Source: Diadema setosum
Taxonomy: Eukaryota > Echinodermata > Echinoidea > Diadematoida > Diadematidae
Direction of reading: 5' to 3'
Assembly (NCBI GenBank): GCA_033980235.1
Contig: CM067070.1
Span: 7,022,195 to 7,086,194 of the forward strand
Length of the DNA stretch: 64,000 nt
The notes beneath the pieces are model-generated. The model saw only the letters and a program-made list of their open reading frames with translations, was not told where the DNA came from and made no database searches. Of this stretch, positions 26,956 through 37,652 are shown one piece after another. The translations under genes and the position numbers were made by a program. How positions within the stretch are numbered: the stretch's first letter is position 1; the number at the start of each line of letters is the position of its first letter.

Positions 26956-27513
26956 TTATTCGTGTTAAATACGTAACACTGGATGCGCCTGGAAGGGATA
27001 TAAGTTAGGGCGGTCCGCGGACTACAGTTATTTAGTTAACTTTGCCCAATGCCTGGCAGCCCTTCAGTTGCATCCAGTGTTTAGGTATTTTTGTGTTATT
27101 GTATTGATTGATTATTTTCAGTTTTGTAATTGATTGTGTATTGTATGTTTTCTGCCAAATAAAATAATAATAACAATAATAATGATAATAATAATAATAA
27201 TAATAATTAATAATAGTTACTACCAAACTGGAGTATGAACTCACTTTCCAGCTTTCCAAAACAAAAAATTCAGAGAAACACGCTTGAACATCACACCACC
27301 GAGATACAATGTACACCAGTACCCTACCACAGTACAGGAATAAGCAGCACACAGATCAGTTGAAAACGATAAGGTTATATCCATGACCGAGTTAATGCAC
27401 ACTTACATCGACCTCAGGGTTCACAGCAGGGATTTACTGTTTTAGCTATTCATTATTTTGCATCCATAATTCACACACAGACAAATGCATACTTAATGTG
27501 TATTCTTCGCAGG
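26956..27513. other. No gene; (AAT)n array
   Basis: Includes an ATA/AAT array at 27163-27215. No coding sequence recognised. Confidence 0.5.
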
Positions 27514-27515
27514 TA

Positions 27516-27697
27516 CAGTGCACTCCCGTTAAAACGAGCACGGTTCTGCATAACGAAATTCCAGATACAACGAAGTGAAAATTCAGATCACACCATCACG
27601 CGCTCTTTGTTTTATATGGTTTACTTGTTCGGTTATAACGAAATTTCGATATATGTATTGCTGGTCCCGAGGACTTCATTATAATGGGAGCCCACTG
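27516..27697. mobile_element. pogo-like MITE, copy 1
   Basis: TIR CAGTGCACTCCCGTT at the left and an inverted variant ending CCCACTG at the right. It is flanked by TA on both sides (27514-27515, 27698-27699), as expected for Tc1/mariner-pogo elements. The interior carries ATAACGAAAT-type repeats. Related copies are at 30740, 31255 and 57498. Confidence 0.75.
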
Positions 27698-28298
27698 TAT
27701 CATTAAAACAAAGACGAATGATTGCTTATTTGAAGCTTCACATTATTTTAATTGATGATTACACAACTCAGCATACAGTGCCTTTTAAAGACCTAATAAA
27801 ATGGTTTTGGCATTTTTTTCTCAATGATGTAATAATATTAAATGTTAAATTCTAAGTAATTCTATGGTTGTGCGGGGTTTTTTACTGTTCTGAATTTTGT
27901 TCTATATTTGTTAACATAATGGATACAATTTCCTCGGTTTTGGAAAACTTGCTATACTTTCACCGCATGCGGCGCACTATCACTTTTAAATTGTGATGAC
28001 GTCTAAGAACGGAGTCGTTCACGACCAGTCTAGCCGTAGCCAGCGAGCTGGCAAGGCTATGCTAGCGCAGCGCAGCGACAGCCGGGGCGCGGCCGGCGGC
28101 ACTGTACTGGCTAGCGCTGGCGGGGGAGCGAGCTAGCGAGCGCATAGCAAGTGCTGCGCTGCACTATTGTCATTGGCTAAGCCTTTAGACAAAAGAATAT
28201 TTAATGAACTGTATCGGATTTAATACTGCCAATAATACAGATTACAACTGTGGTACGCTTGGATATCTATTATTTTCGGCGAACTCGTGAAATAGGCC
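27698..28298. other. No gene; GC-rich patch 28020-28165
   Basis: Mostly AT-rich, but 28020-28165 is strongly GC-rich, with repeated GCTAGC/GCGAGC words and clustered CpG. No open frame is supported. Confidence 0.45.
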
Positions 28299-28714
28299 CC
28301 ACCACTGCGTGTCTGTACTAACTACGGCGACTCGCCTGATTCAGCCCCACCGTGTGGCGTTCATCTCGGTAGGTAAGCACGGCGGTGGGGCTGCCTTCCA
28401 CAGTGAATACTCGTGAATGCGGCGAAATGACTTCATAATATGGCCCTCGGCTCGACTAATTTAACGGCCAATTTAACCATAAATACAACCCTACCTAACC
28501 CTAAACCCTAGGAGGACCTACCCTTGCTTGCTATAAACGCACGGGTACGGTGCACGCGTGACTGCGGTGGGGCCTATTTCACGATAGCCTCACCACCACT
28601 GCGTGTCTGTATACTACGGCGACTCGCCTGCTTTATAGGCCTAGACCTACTCGTGAATCCAGCCCCACCGTGGCATTCATCGGTAGATAAGCACGGCGTT
28701 TGGGCTTCCTTCCA
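28299..28714. repeat. Direct duplication of an about 110-bp segment
   Basis: The block starting CACTGCGTGTCTGTA at about 28302 recurs at about 28598. Each copy continues with TACGGCGACTCGCCTG, then CAGCCCCACCGTG, GTAAGCACGGCG (or GATAAGCACGGCG) and CTTCCTTCCACAGT (or CTGCCTTCCACAGT). Both copies are preceded by GGGGC(C)TATTTCACG or its inverted form. Origin unknown. Confidence 0.7.
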
Positions 28715-28919
28715 CAGTATGATTTTTAGCATAAAACAAAAACTACTCGACCAAAATTGACGATCATTCTTGGTATCGTTTTTCTTAGAAAGTGACGCAT
28801 CTAAATTACTGATCAAATTGCAGAAACTGACTATGGGAAACTGGTTAGGCTTTTTTTTTCTTTTCTTTTTTTATAGCCACGACCCACCCTGTAACAACAT
28901 ATCCCCCTAACCGTTAGGC

Positions 28920-29110
28920 GTTAGAGTGTAGCCTCTGTACTACTACCAAAGATTCTGCAATTACTACTTACTAGTCTACTAGACCTAGTGCCGTAGTGGT
29001 AATAGTACACTACTAGTAGTAGTACTAGTAGACTACTACTACTAGTTGACTATTATAACTACTAGTAGACTGCTACTAGATCTACTACTAGACTAGACTA
29101 CTACTGGTAG
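28920..29110. repeat. Low-complexity ACTAGT/CTACTA array
   Basis: Degenerate repeats of CTACTA and ACTAGT that are largely self-complementary, so the array can fold on itself. It sits between the duplicated block and a GC-rich patch (29120-29215). Confidence 0.7.
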
Positions 29111-29319
29111 TTTAACTTGTAAGCGCCGGCCGACGGGCCAGGCCACGGCCGGGACGCTCCCGCTTGCTTGCTGCGGCCGGAGTAGCCGCTCACTTTGTGA
29201 GCGAGCTGGGCCTGTTCTTCTAATCTACTTACTAGACAGTTACAACTTACAATGTCAGTCATGTAGTATACAGTGTATCCTTTCTAACGTTAAACTTTAT
29301 GGGGGCATACCAGACATAC

Positions 29320-29590
29320 CACTCTGTATTTCCCAGGCGATCGTTTCCGTGAGGTCTATTCTCGGGCTTGGTGCCATGTTCATACGCTCTTGCACTGGCA
29401 GCGGGGGAGATGCAGCTGGTTCATATCGGTAAGGTGCAGCCCCACGATAACGTTCTGGTTCATCGGCTGCCTCTCCCTCCCCATCTTCCCCTTCAACTTC
29501 ATGTGCCTCCTCTTCCTCTCCGCTATCGTCAGAGCTGCAGTGTTCATCATCATCATCAATGTCGAAGTTTACCCATATAGGGGAAGACAT
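29320..29590 (-). CDS. Putative first coding exon, acidic protein with PYRYEP motif
   Basis: Minus-strand ATG at 29590-29588 opens a frame with a dense acidic run (about residues 10-45, Asp/Glu rich). This is followed by APYRYEP and a Pro-rich stretch. A good splice donor (GTATGT at 29319-29314) follows the codons for WEIQSG, so I end the exon at 29320. The arrangement 'acidic N-terminus, then PYxFEP-like motif' is known to me from invertebrate proteins annotated as P2X purinoceptor 7-like, which usually continue into a Cys-rich domain. That domain was not found downstream, so the assignment is tentative. The surrounding DNA is CpG-rich (29640-29720), as at a promoter. It could also be a decayed transposon-linked copy. 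Confidence 0.4.
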
Positions 29591-30097
29591 TATGCTCGAG
29601 GTACCAGGTATCTGTGCAAGCTAACTTAGTGATAATGTACGTGGTAATGCGTACATGTCGACAGTCAGTGTGTCGACCGGGAGCGCACATCCCGCGGGCC
29701 CGGGCCTGGCCGGGCTAGCTATCGTGTACGCGCGTGTACCAAGCTAGTAATCTGAGTGCTTGTGCTGAGCGGCGTCTGCTAACTGAGCACAACTCCGTGC
29801 TTATACGTCATCAATCGGTTCAGGGGTGTTGGTCACGTGACTATCTTTTTCGCAAAAGCTGCAACGGGGTCCTCCAAAAATGTGATATTTGGGGGAGTTT
29901 CTAGAAGCGATAAAAACCGGAACGACACTGACAACATATTTACATTGATAATCATGACATATATTTTACATTTCTTTTGCATATTAAAAAATTTTGGAAG
30001 CATTTTATTAGGTCTTTAACTGGACGTCATTTTGCTTTCAAACATGCATGATCTACACTTCTTCCTTTCAGTCATCAACGTTTGTTTTGGACCTTGT
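29591..30097. other. CpG-rich stretch, then AT-rich spacer
   Basis: 29640-29720 is GC- and CpG-rich and lies upstream of the candidate exon on the minus strand, so it could be its promoter. The rest shows nothing assignable. Confidence 0.35.
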
Positions 30098-30665
30098 TTA
30101 AAGGACAAGTTCACCTTCATAAATATGAGGATTGAGAGAATGCAGCAATATTAGTAGAACACATTAATGAAAGTTTGAGGAAAATTGGACAATCGATGCA
30201 AAAGTTATGAATTTTTAAAACTTTTGTGTTGGAACCGCTGGATGAGGAGAATACTAAGGCTCGTGATGTCATATGAGTACAACAGTATAAAGAAAATGTA
30301 AAGAAAATTCAACATATTTTCACTTTTTTTCCCATAATAAAAGGGCACTTGACTTGTCTCTTTCTAAAGGCAATGGGAATAATATTACCCATAACATATG
30401 TAACTAACGAGTCAAGGGAATGTGTACTTTTTTCAAAAGATGAAATTTTGTGAAATTCTCTTTGTATTTTCCTTATATTGTTGTACGCATGTGACATCAT
30501 ACACTGCAATAGTCTTCTCATCCAGCGGTGACTGCACAAAAACTTCAAAAATTCATAACTTTTGAACGAATTGTCCGATTTTCCTCAAACTTTCAATGAT
30601 GTGTTCTACAAATATTGCTTCATTCTCTCAATCCTCATGTTAATGAAGGTAAACTTGTCCTTTAA
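30098..30665 (+). mobile_element. MITE family B, copy 3
   Basis: Starts TTTAAAGGACAAGTTCACC and ends CTTGTCCTTTAA, about 568 bp. It has the same order of internal words as the 16029 copy, including AATCGATGCAAAAGTTATG near 30190 and TCCAGCGGTGACTGCAC near 30521. The minus-strand open frame across its middle is fortuitous. Confidence 0.85.
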
Positions 30666-30739
30666 CCCATAGATTACTGCAACGACCTGTACCATAACAA
30701 ACAAGTTTATAACACCATTCTTTTTGTAACAAAATAAAA

Positions 30740-30864
30740 AATTCAGGCCACAACATTGCCCTCTCTCTGTTTTTTATTGTTTATTTGTTCAGTTATAACA
30801 AAATTTTGATATAACAAAAGAAAACTGCCGGTCCTGAGGACTTTGTCGTAACGGGAGTCCACTG
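30740..30864. mobile_element. pogo-like MITE fragment (right half)
   Basis: Contains TTATAACAAAATTTTGATA, CGGTCCTGAGGACTTTG and the terminus ACGGGAGTCCACTG followed by TA. This matches the right ends of the copies at 27516 and 31255. No left terminus was found. Confidence 0.6.
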
Positions 30865-30930
30865 TACTTTCTTTTAGGGTAACAAATAAAGACAGAATAA
30901 ACTGACCAGAAAGAATATAAATTATTAGTG

Positions 30931-30994
30931 GAAAAGTGAGCAAAGAAAATGGGATTCCATCCCGATGGAATCCCATTTTCTTTGCTCACTTTTC
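30931..30994. repeat. Perfect 31-bp inverted repeat with 2-nt loop
   Basis: 30931-30961 and 30964-30994 are exact reverse complements around a CC spacer. The arm includes AGCAAAGAAAATGGGATTCC. CTTTTAGGGTAA occurs on both sides as a direct repeat (about 30874 and 30996). It could be a natural cruciform, a foldback insertion or a snap-back assembly artefact. Confidence 0.9.
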
Positions 30995-31254
30995 TTTTAG
31001 GGTAATCATCAAACCTTGGATTCAACACGTTAACTGGATGTATAAAATTATTTCCCTCTCTCTTTTTTCTCTTTATTCTTATTCTTCTCTGGCTCTTCAT
31101 CAATTCACATAATTCTGCAAACATGGTCGCATTGATCACCCAACCAAATATAGCAAATATCAAAGTCATTTTACTTTCTCCCCTTTATTCTTGAACCTGT
31201 TTTATTGCTTCTAGCAGTTCATGGATCGCCAGAGGGAGAAGTGTTAAATCAGTA

Positions 31255-31782
31255 CAGTGCACTCCCGTTACAACGAACACGGTTATAACGAAATTTCGTT
31301 ATAACGAAGTAAAACTTCTGGTCCCAAAATTATCGCCATTAAAGTCTATGGTACAAAATTCGCTTATAACGAACACGGTTATAGCGAAATTTTCGTTATA
31401 ACGAAGTCTTTTCCGAGCACCACTGACAAAGAAAAACAAAAGAAATGTGCTCCGCTTTCGAAAATACGTAGCGGAACAAGGCATTTACAGCGTCTCTGTA
31501 TGGGCGAATGCGTCTCATCACTGTGTGTTCGCTTGGTGTGTCACGCACAGTTTCCGAGGGGGACTTGCGTTATTGTAATACAATAATCTGAAACTATTTG
31601 TTTTATTGTTCACATACCTTTCCAGTGTATGACGAGTATTCAACAAACAGAATATCATAATATGCGTGGCTTCCTTGTTTTTCGTTATACGTGTATATTG
31701 TATTTGTTCGGTTATAACGAAATTTCGTTATAACGAAAGAAAACCGCCGGTCCCGAGCATTTCGTTATAACGGGAGTGCACT
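31255..31782. mobile_element. pogo-like MITE, long copy
   Basis: CAGTGCACTCCCGTT at the left and AACGGGAGTGCACTG at the right are exact inverted termini flanked by TA (31253-31254, 31783-31784). The motif CGTTATAACGAA and relatives recur at least six times, including an internal second block (about 31362-31410). The element may therefore be composite. No transposase. Confidence 0.8.
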
Positions 31783-31971
31783 GTACTGCCTGCCTAAAAG
31801 GAATGGTATAGCTTGCCTTGAGATGGGGCTTCAGATTTTCTTTTTTATTTGGTGAGATAATAAGAAACTACTTATGAAATATGAAAGAGCATACAATTCT
31901 AAGAGTAACTCGAAGTTTATTTGATGTAAGTTGGTTTTGAAATGGCTGACTTATCCAAAACGAAGTGTTCC

Positions 31972-32064
31972 TTAACCCGTTGAGGACGAGTCCCGAGTAT
32001 ACTCGGGCAGGTGTCTATGGGAAATGCGTGTTGTAGCAAAATCAGTCCGTCCTCAACGGGTTAA
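31972..32064. mobile_element. piggyBac-like mini-MITE, copy 1
   Basis: TTAA followed by CCCGTTGAGGACG at the left; CGTCCTCAACGGG followed by TTAA at the right. The TTAA target duplication with CCY-starting inverted termini fits piggyBac-type elements. A second, more decayed copy lies at 35306-35402, sharing GAGTATACTCGGG. Confidence 0.75.
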
Positions 32065-32095
32065 TGAAAGGTGTGACCCACCTTCTATGGTTACA

Positions 32096-32350
32096 GCTTG
32101 TTATTCCGAAGGTTCGTTTTTCTGAAGGCTCTTCAGTTCGAAGATTCCTTATTCCGAAGGTTCGTTTTTCCGAATTTCATTTTCGGATGAACAAATCTTC
32201 GGAATAGCGAACCTTTGGAATAACGCCACAAATGTTCGGATTACCGAACCCTTTTTCATTTTCGAATTAACGAATCTCTAGGTATAGGGAATTTGCGTGT
32301 TTCGGATTAACGAACCTTCGGAATATCGAACCTTCGGAATAACGAACAGC
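32096..32350. mobile_element. Palindromic element built of TTCCGAAGGTTCG repeats
   Basis: Left end GCTTGTTATTCCGAAGGTTCG-like and right end CGAACCTTCGGAATAACGAAC are inverted. The words TTCGGAATA/ACGAA and their complements recur throughout. Non-coding. Confidence 0.65.
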
Positions 32351-32396
32351 ACCCCCTTCTATTAGGACCACAACCAAAACTATACCATCCCTTTAA

Positions 32397-32950
32397 CTGA
32401 ATGCCATGATGTACCCTGGACATGTAACAAGAGTTTTGATTTCAACCCTCACTGTGTTTTGGATACCAACTGGTAGGCAGACTGGAGAGCTTGTCTGCAA
32501 AGTAGCACACAATAAATACGTCTGAAAACTTATTGTTATTGAAGAGAGATTACATAATCCCCCTAATCTATATCGTGCCACCATGGCCATCCTGTTAGGC
32601 TGAGGTACATTGCTACACCTGATTAAGTTTCCCAAGTTTGCAACTAGGTCACATTTGGATGGATAACTGAATGCTCATGAGAAGTTTGTAAAGTTGAGCT
32701 TAGTGTCTGAGCACATGCAGATTTAACTAACAGAAGGCCTACCTCTTAAACTATACATGAAGAATTTGTTCCCTTTTTTCCTTTTTTTCTTTTAAATTCT
32801 CAGTCACTGAAGTCATACACCACCATCTGACAATATCCTTCCATCAAAGATCCATCTTCTATCCAACACAATTACGTATACATGGAACTACATCTTGTGT
32901 CCAAGTCCAGACATGATGATGTGTGCGTGGGACTATTGTGTTTTTAGAGT
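32397..32950. other. Likely 3' flank/UTR of MRPL37
   Basis: Lies immediately downstream of the MRPL37 stop on the minus strand. No clear AATAAA close to the stop was found, so the transcript end is not placed. Confidence 0.35.
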
Positions 32951-33103
32951 TCAGTCGGCTCCGTACACGTAGCAGGCCAGAAACTTGCGGAAGACGTCCA
33001 TGTTCAGGTCCCGGCAGCCCAGGTCCGGGTCACGGTTGTGCATCTTCTTCTTGTAGCTCGGTTTCGTATGTCTGCTCCCCTGTCTCTTGAAGATTCTAAA
33101 CAC
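32951..33103 (-). CDS. MRPL37: MRPL37 coding exon 8 (terminal)
   Basis: 153 nt including stop TGA (32953-32951), residues 398-447; acceptor TCCAG. Ends [16 protein letters not shown]. Confidence 0.93.
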   Translation of the reverse strand: MFRIFKRQGSRHTKPSYKKKMHNRDPDLGCRDLNMDVFRKFLACYVYGAD

Positions 33104-36100
33104 CTGGACATCAACAGAACAACAGGCAAGAAGAAGCTAAGTTAGGTATCTCTTGGCGATTCATACAGTAGATTTGTACTACTCATAGCTTCATCAATCT
33201 GCCTACCATTTCTACAATTTTACTGCTTCATAACTGTTTTTTACTTCTTTTTATGGGGGGGGGGGGGCAGTGTTTCTACTCTTGTACTAGATCTAATCAA
33301 GATTCCTTTGATGAATCCTAAAAGGTTTTTTTTAATGATTTTGAAATACAATGCATGTATCTTGCAAATTTGTTGCTGTGCTACTACAATTATGAAGGAT
33401 TACACTTTTTATCATTCCTTTCTCCAGTTTGTATCAAAACATATTTGTAATTTATTTTATTTTGTAGGAAAACAGTGAAGAAATCAGTTCAAATCACTTG
33501 ATTCAAATAAATTTTGATAAAATGTGATCTGATTTAGGTAAGATGAGATGAGATCGAATCAAATCAAAATCAAGTCAAATCATATAATATGACACGAAAT
33601 CATATAAAATCATATCAGATGAGATCAAATGAATTCAAATCACACACATCACATCACATCACATCACATCACATCACATCACATCACATCACATCACATC
33701 ACATCACATCAAATCACATCACATCACATCAAATCACATCACATCAAATCAAATCAAATTGACTGCCTACCACTGGATAATGGTCGTCGTAGAGCACATT
33801 GCCCTCATCCAGCCAGACCATGTTTTTCACCCCATCATCAGAGCTGAGGTTCAGGGTGTTCAGCTGAACCTGGATGAAGGTGAACTTGACCCCCGTCGAC
33901 ACAACGCTCTGGGTCACGATGGGCTCCTCCAGGTCAAAGGTCGCATCAACCTTGATGCAAATGAGACAATAACATAATATCTCCTTGATTAACATGCCTT
34001 CAAGTACCAAGATGTATAGAAGCTTATAAATGTCCCTCTTGGAAAAGCAAAATGATCTAACTGTTCAAGATTTCTTTCAATGAATGGACTCATATAATGT
34101 TTAGAATTTTATCTGTAAACCTTGGATTGCCATTAAGTTTTCTTTCTTTCTTTTACTCTATGAGGCAGTTTGAGGGCAAACATATGTTAAAATCAAGAGT
34201 ATACTCTTGATTTACTCTTAGCTTGACCATGGCCAAAGAAAGATGGATTACGCCCCCCCCCCCCCCCCCCCCCCCCGAGATTTCGGCCATCGGTAGTGCG
34301 ATCTCGATGAAATTTTGCATGCGTGAGACCCACATCATAATCTACAAGACTGTGTCATAAGATTTTCTGAAACAATCAATTTCTAATTTTAATTAATCAA
34401 TTATGCAAATTAAGCTCAAGATCATATTTTAGCCTAATTAAAAGCAATGAGAGTCTAATTTTTGATCTGTAACTCTGTTTTAGCATATTCAACAATTGTA
34501 CATCACAAAAACTTCCAAAACTCATTTCTATTCTTATGTATTTTATTGTTTTCAGAATTTCTTACCTACTTCTTTGTTTTTCAACTTTTGGTTTTTTGTT
34601 TTTTTTTTCACTGGAAATTGTCACTGACCACTTTTCTACCATAATTAGCACAAAATTAATCAATGAAAGTTATTAATTGCAAAAATAATCAGGTTTTTAT
34701 GACTTTCATGACAGAGCACGGTTTTCCATAGGAAATGTACACAAAATCACAAAATTGTGCCCGTTTTGGGACGACATTCCGTTACAAAAATGGGCGTGGC
34801 TTCGCAAAAGTATGTGCGGATATTGCAAATTTAGTCTCAAAAGTTGCACGAGACTTGAACAAACAAAGTCAAGAAGCCTTGCGACGAGGCCTTCTCGCAT
34901 TACAGAATTATAGCGCGAAACGTTGAGGGGGGCGGATTCACATTACGGATAGGACATCAAGGAAAGGTTATAACCCTTCCCTCATTGCTCACTTACGCCA
35001 TATTTGAGTTTCGCCCGGGCCAAGGCGTTGGCGAAGGCAAACATGACCCCCTTGGCGTTGATGTGGCGCATGGATACCCGGCACCAGTCCTCTGCGTCGT
35101 GGATGAAGACGGTGTGGGCGTGAGGAAACGGCGCCCCCTCAAAGAATCCTGGAGAATACGCAGGGAGAGATGGACAGTGAGAAAGAGGGGAGAAAAGGAC
35201 CACAAAAGTGGGGCAAAGAGTCAAAAGAAGCGGGAAGGTAAAAAACTGTTCAAGGTTGGGGGTTTTAGAACCCTTATGATTCTCAATGCCTTCCTGTCTT
35301 CGTAACTAACCCATTGAGGAGGACGTGCTGGTTTTGCCACAACATGCAATTCCCATAGACACTTTCGCGAGTATACTCGGGACTCGTCTTCAATGGGTTA
35401 ATTAAGGATGTGGGCAGTTGGTGATTCATACATGTTCCTCATTGCCCAAACAATCACAGATCACCGACTGATACTATAGTCATATAGTCTATAGTCTTTC
35501 TTTATTCTTTTACATGTTCATCAATGTAGTGTACTTTAGTTTGAGGAGGGGCACTGCGATAGAGTGGATAAGAATTCTTTACTTTGAAAGTGAAGGTCTT
35601 GTGTTCAAGTCCTGCCAAGTTACCACATCCTTGGACAAGATATTTTAACCCACCATGTCCCCCTCAACCCAGGTGTATAAATGGGTACCTGGCATAGCTA
35701 GGGTAACAATAATGGTAGAGCCCTCTGGAAGAGCAGTGTTAACATTGAAGAGGCTACCCTGGGGAAATAAGATCAACATTATATCATTATATTCTTTTGT
35801 AATGTAAAATTACTCTGCTTTCACTGATTAAGAATTGACAAAGAAAGCACAATCATCATCTGTTCTGCTAGCATAGACAAACCAAGAAAACTAATGAGGC
35901 GAGTTTCCTGGCATTGCATGTCCAATCAAGCAGAAAATTTACTTTTCCAAAGATCAATTTTCATGACTTGGTGGAGACTGGCAAGTCATGATACTCAACA
36001 CTTTGGAGTTTACTGCAACAACCATGTGACAGATGTCACGGAAACGAAAATTTTTAAAAAAGAATTATTTTTTAAAGAATTCTTTTAAGAACGCAGATTT

Positions 36101-37601
36101 CAATTAAACCAAACGCCAAATTCTTATACCTCTCCCTTTGAGTATTGTGTCATATTTAATGAACTACGTACTTAAAAAACCAAAAGTCAGTCATCTTTTT
36201 GTGAAGAAAGGCCAGAATCAAGCTGCTATAATTACGAGGCATGTACAGTAGTTGATCATTCTTTTTTTTTTTTTTTAGGATGAGAGCATGCTGTAGTGAC
36301 CAACATGTGTGGACCTGCATGCAAAACAACATGAAATTAGGATGAATAACCATGTACAGGCATAATTCACCATTGGTGTTTTGACTGCATTTAGTAGCTG
36401 GTGAAATATATGATCAGGTATAATTTATACATAATTTTGGGCAACACATTAAATCCTGGTCATTTAAAATCTGCTTCTTCCACAAAAAGGTGAAAAGGGC
36501 AATTTTTAAAAATTTCTCACAGTTGCATATGTACATCCTAAGAAAAAAGTACATGGAAAAAACCCTGCCCTTTCTCCCTTCCCTCTCCCCCTTCTGATCC
36601 CATCCCCAGCACAACTCGCACTTGACTGACTAACCTGTGAAGTTGTGATTCTCCTTGTAGATGTTGCGGGTCAGAAGATCAATCGTCGGGGCCAGCGGGT
36701 AGAAGCTCGGCAGCTCATGTTCCACCGTCTGCGCGACCTCCTCTGGACTAGCTAACCTCTTCAGGGGGCTGGCGGAGGAGACTAGCAGACCGGATCGTCC
36801 TCGAATCTGAATCGGGTCTTCCCCTGTTGCATGTGAATGGGAATGAATGGGAAATCACTTTCAAACATCTCAAACTTCATCCAGTGGTTTATTTGAATGC
36901 GAAGTGGTCTTCCTCCACTTGGGTGTGAGAAGACATAAATGTACACATACTTATTATCTCCTAAATTTTTTCAGTAGCATATTTAATCTGAATCATGTAT
37001 TATTCCATTCTATGTGAGGGGAATAAGAATGAGACTTTTCATCATCAATCTTCCAGACATCAAGGTTTATGCCAATGAATCAGGTCATTTTACACACCAA
37101 CAGGATATACAGCATGTAATCATTACATCCTCCCCCCCCCCCCACTTTCTCGCCGAAATCAGAATGAAATATATATGCAAATACGGGCTGGCACTGGTGA
37201 TTTCAAAACTAAAACAAAATATATTACAATTACAAGCAGCACCATACATAACATGACATGTATGTACATTGTAGATGTACACATGAACACATTCAAACAT
37301 CGAATACCGAGGAGCCAAACACAAGCCTCTGTGCTAGACCGTTGCCACATTGTCTGTCAACACACATACACTCAAACACACATACACTCAAACACACATT
37401 AACAGAAACAATTACAAATGTGTATGTGTATACATACCCACAAACACATACATACATGTACAAACACTCACACACACATACATACGTCATACACTTATCT
37501 CTGTACCAAGCCACTACCACATAGTAGCCATACCTCTACACACATACACTAAAGCAAACAAATAAATACATTACAAATGTGCACGTGCATGCATTCCCAC
37601 A

Positions 37602-37652
<51 letters not shown>

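Larger units (their letters stand above)
31796..32396. mobile_element. MITE family A, copy 3, with two nested insertions
   Basis: The left part (31796-31971) and the terminal right part (about 32351-32396, ending CCATCCCTTTAA) belong to family A. They are separated by a piggyBac-like MITE (31972-32064) and a TTCCGAA palindromic element (32096-32350). Much of the right arm found in other copies is missing. Confidence 0.75.

Noticed and set aside
30309..30548. Minus-strand open frame
   Set aside because: It spans the centre of MITE family B. Related frames appear in the other copies and are chance openings.
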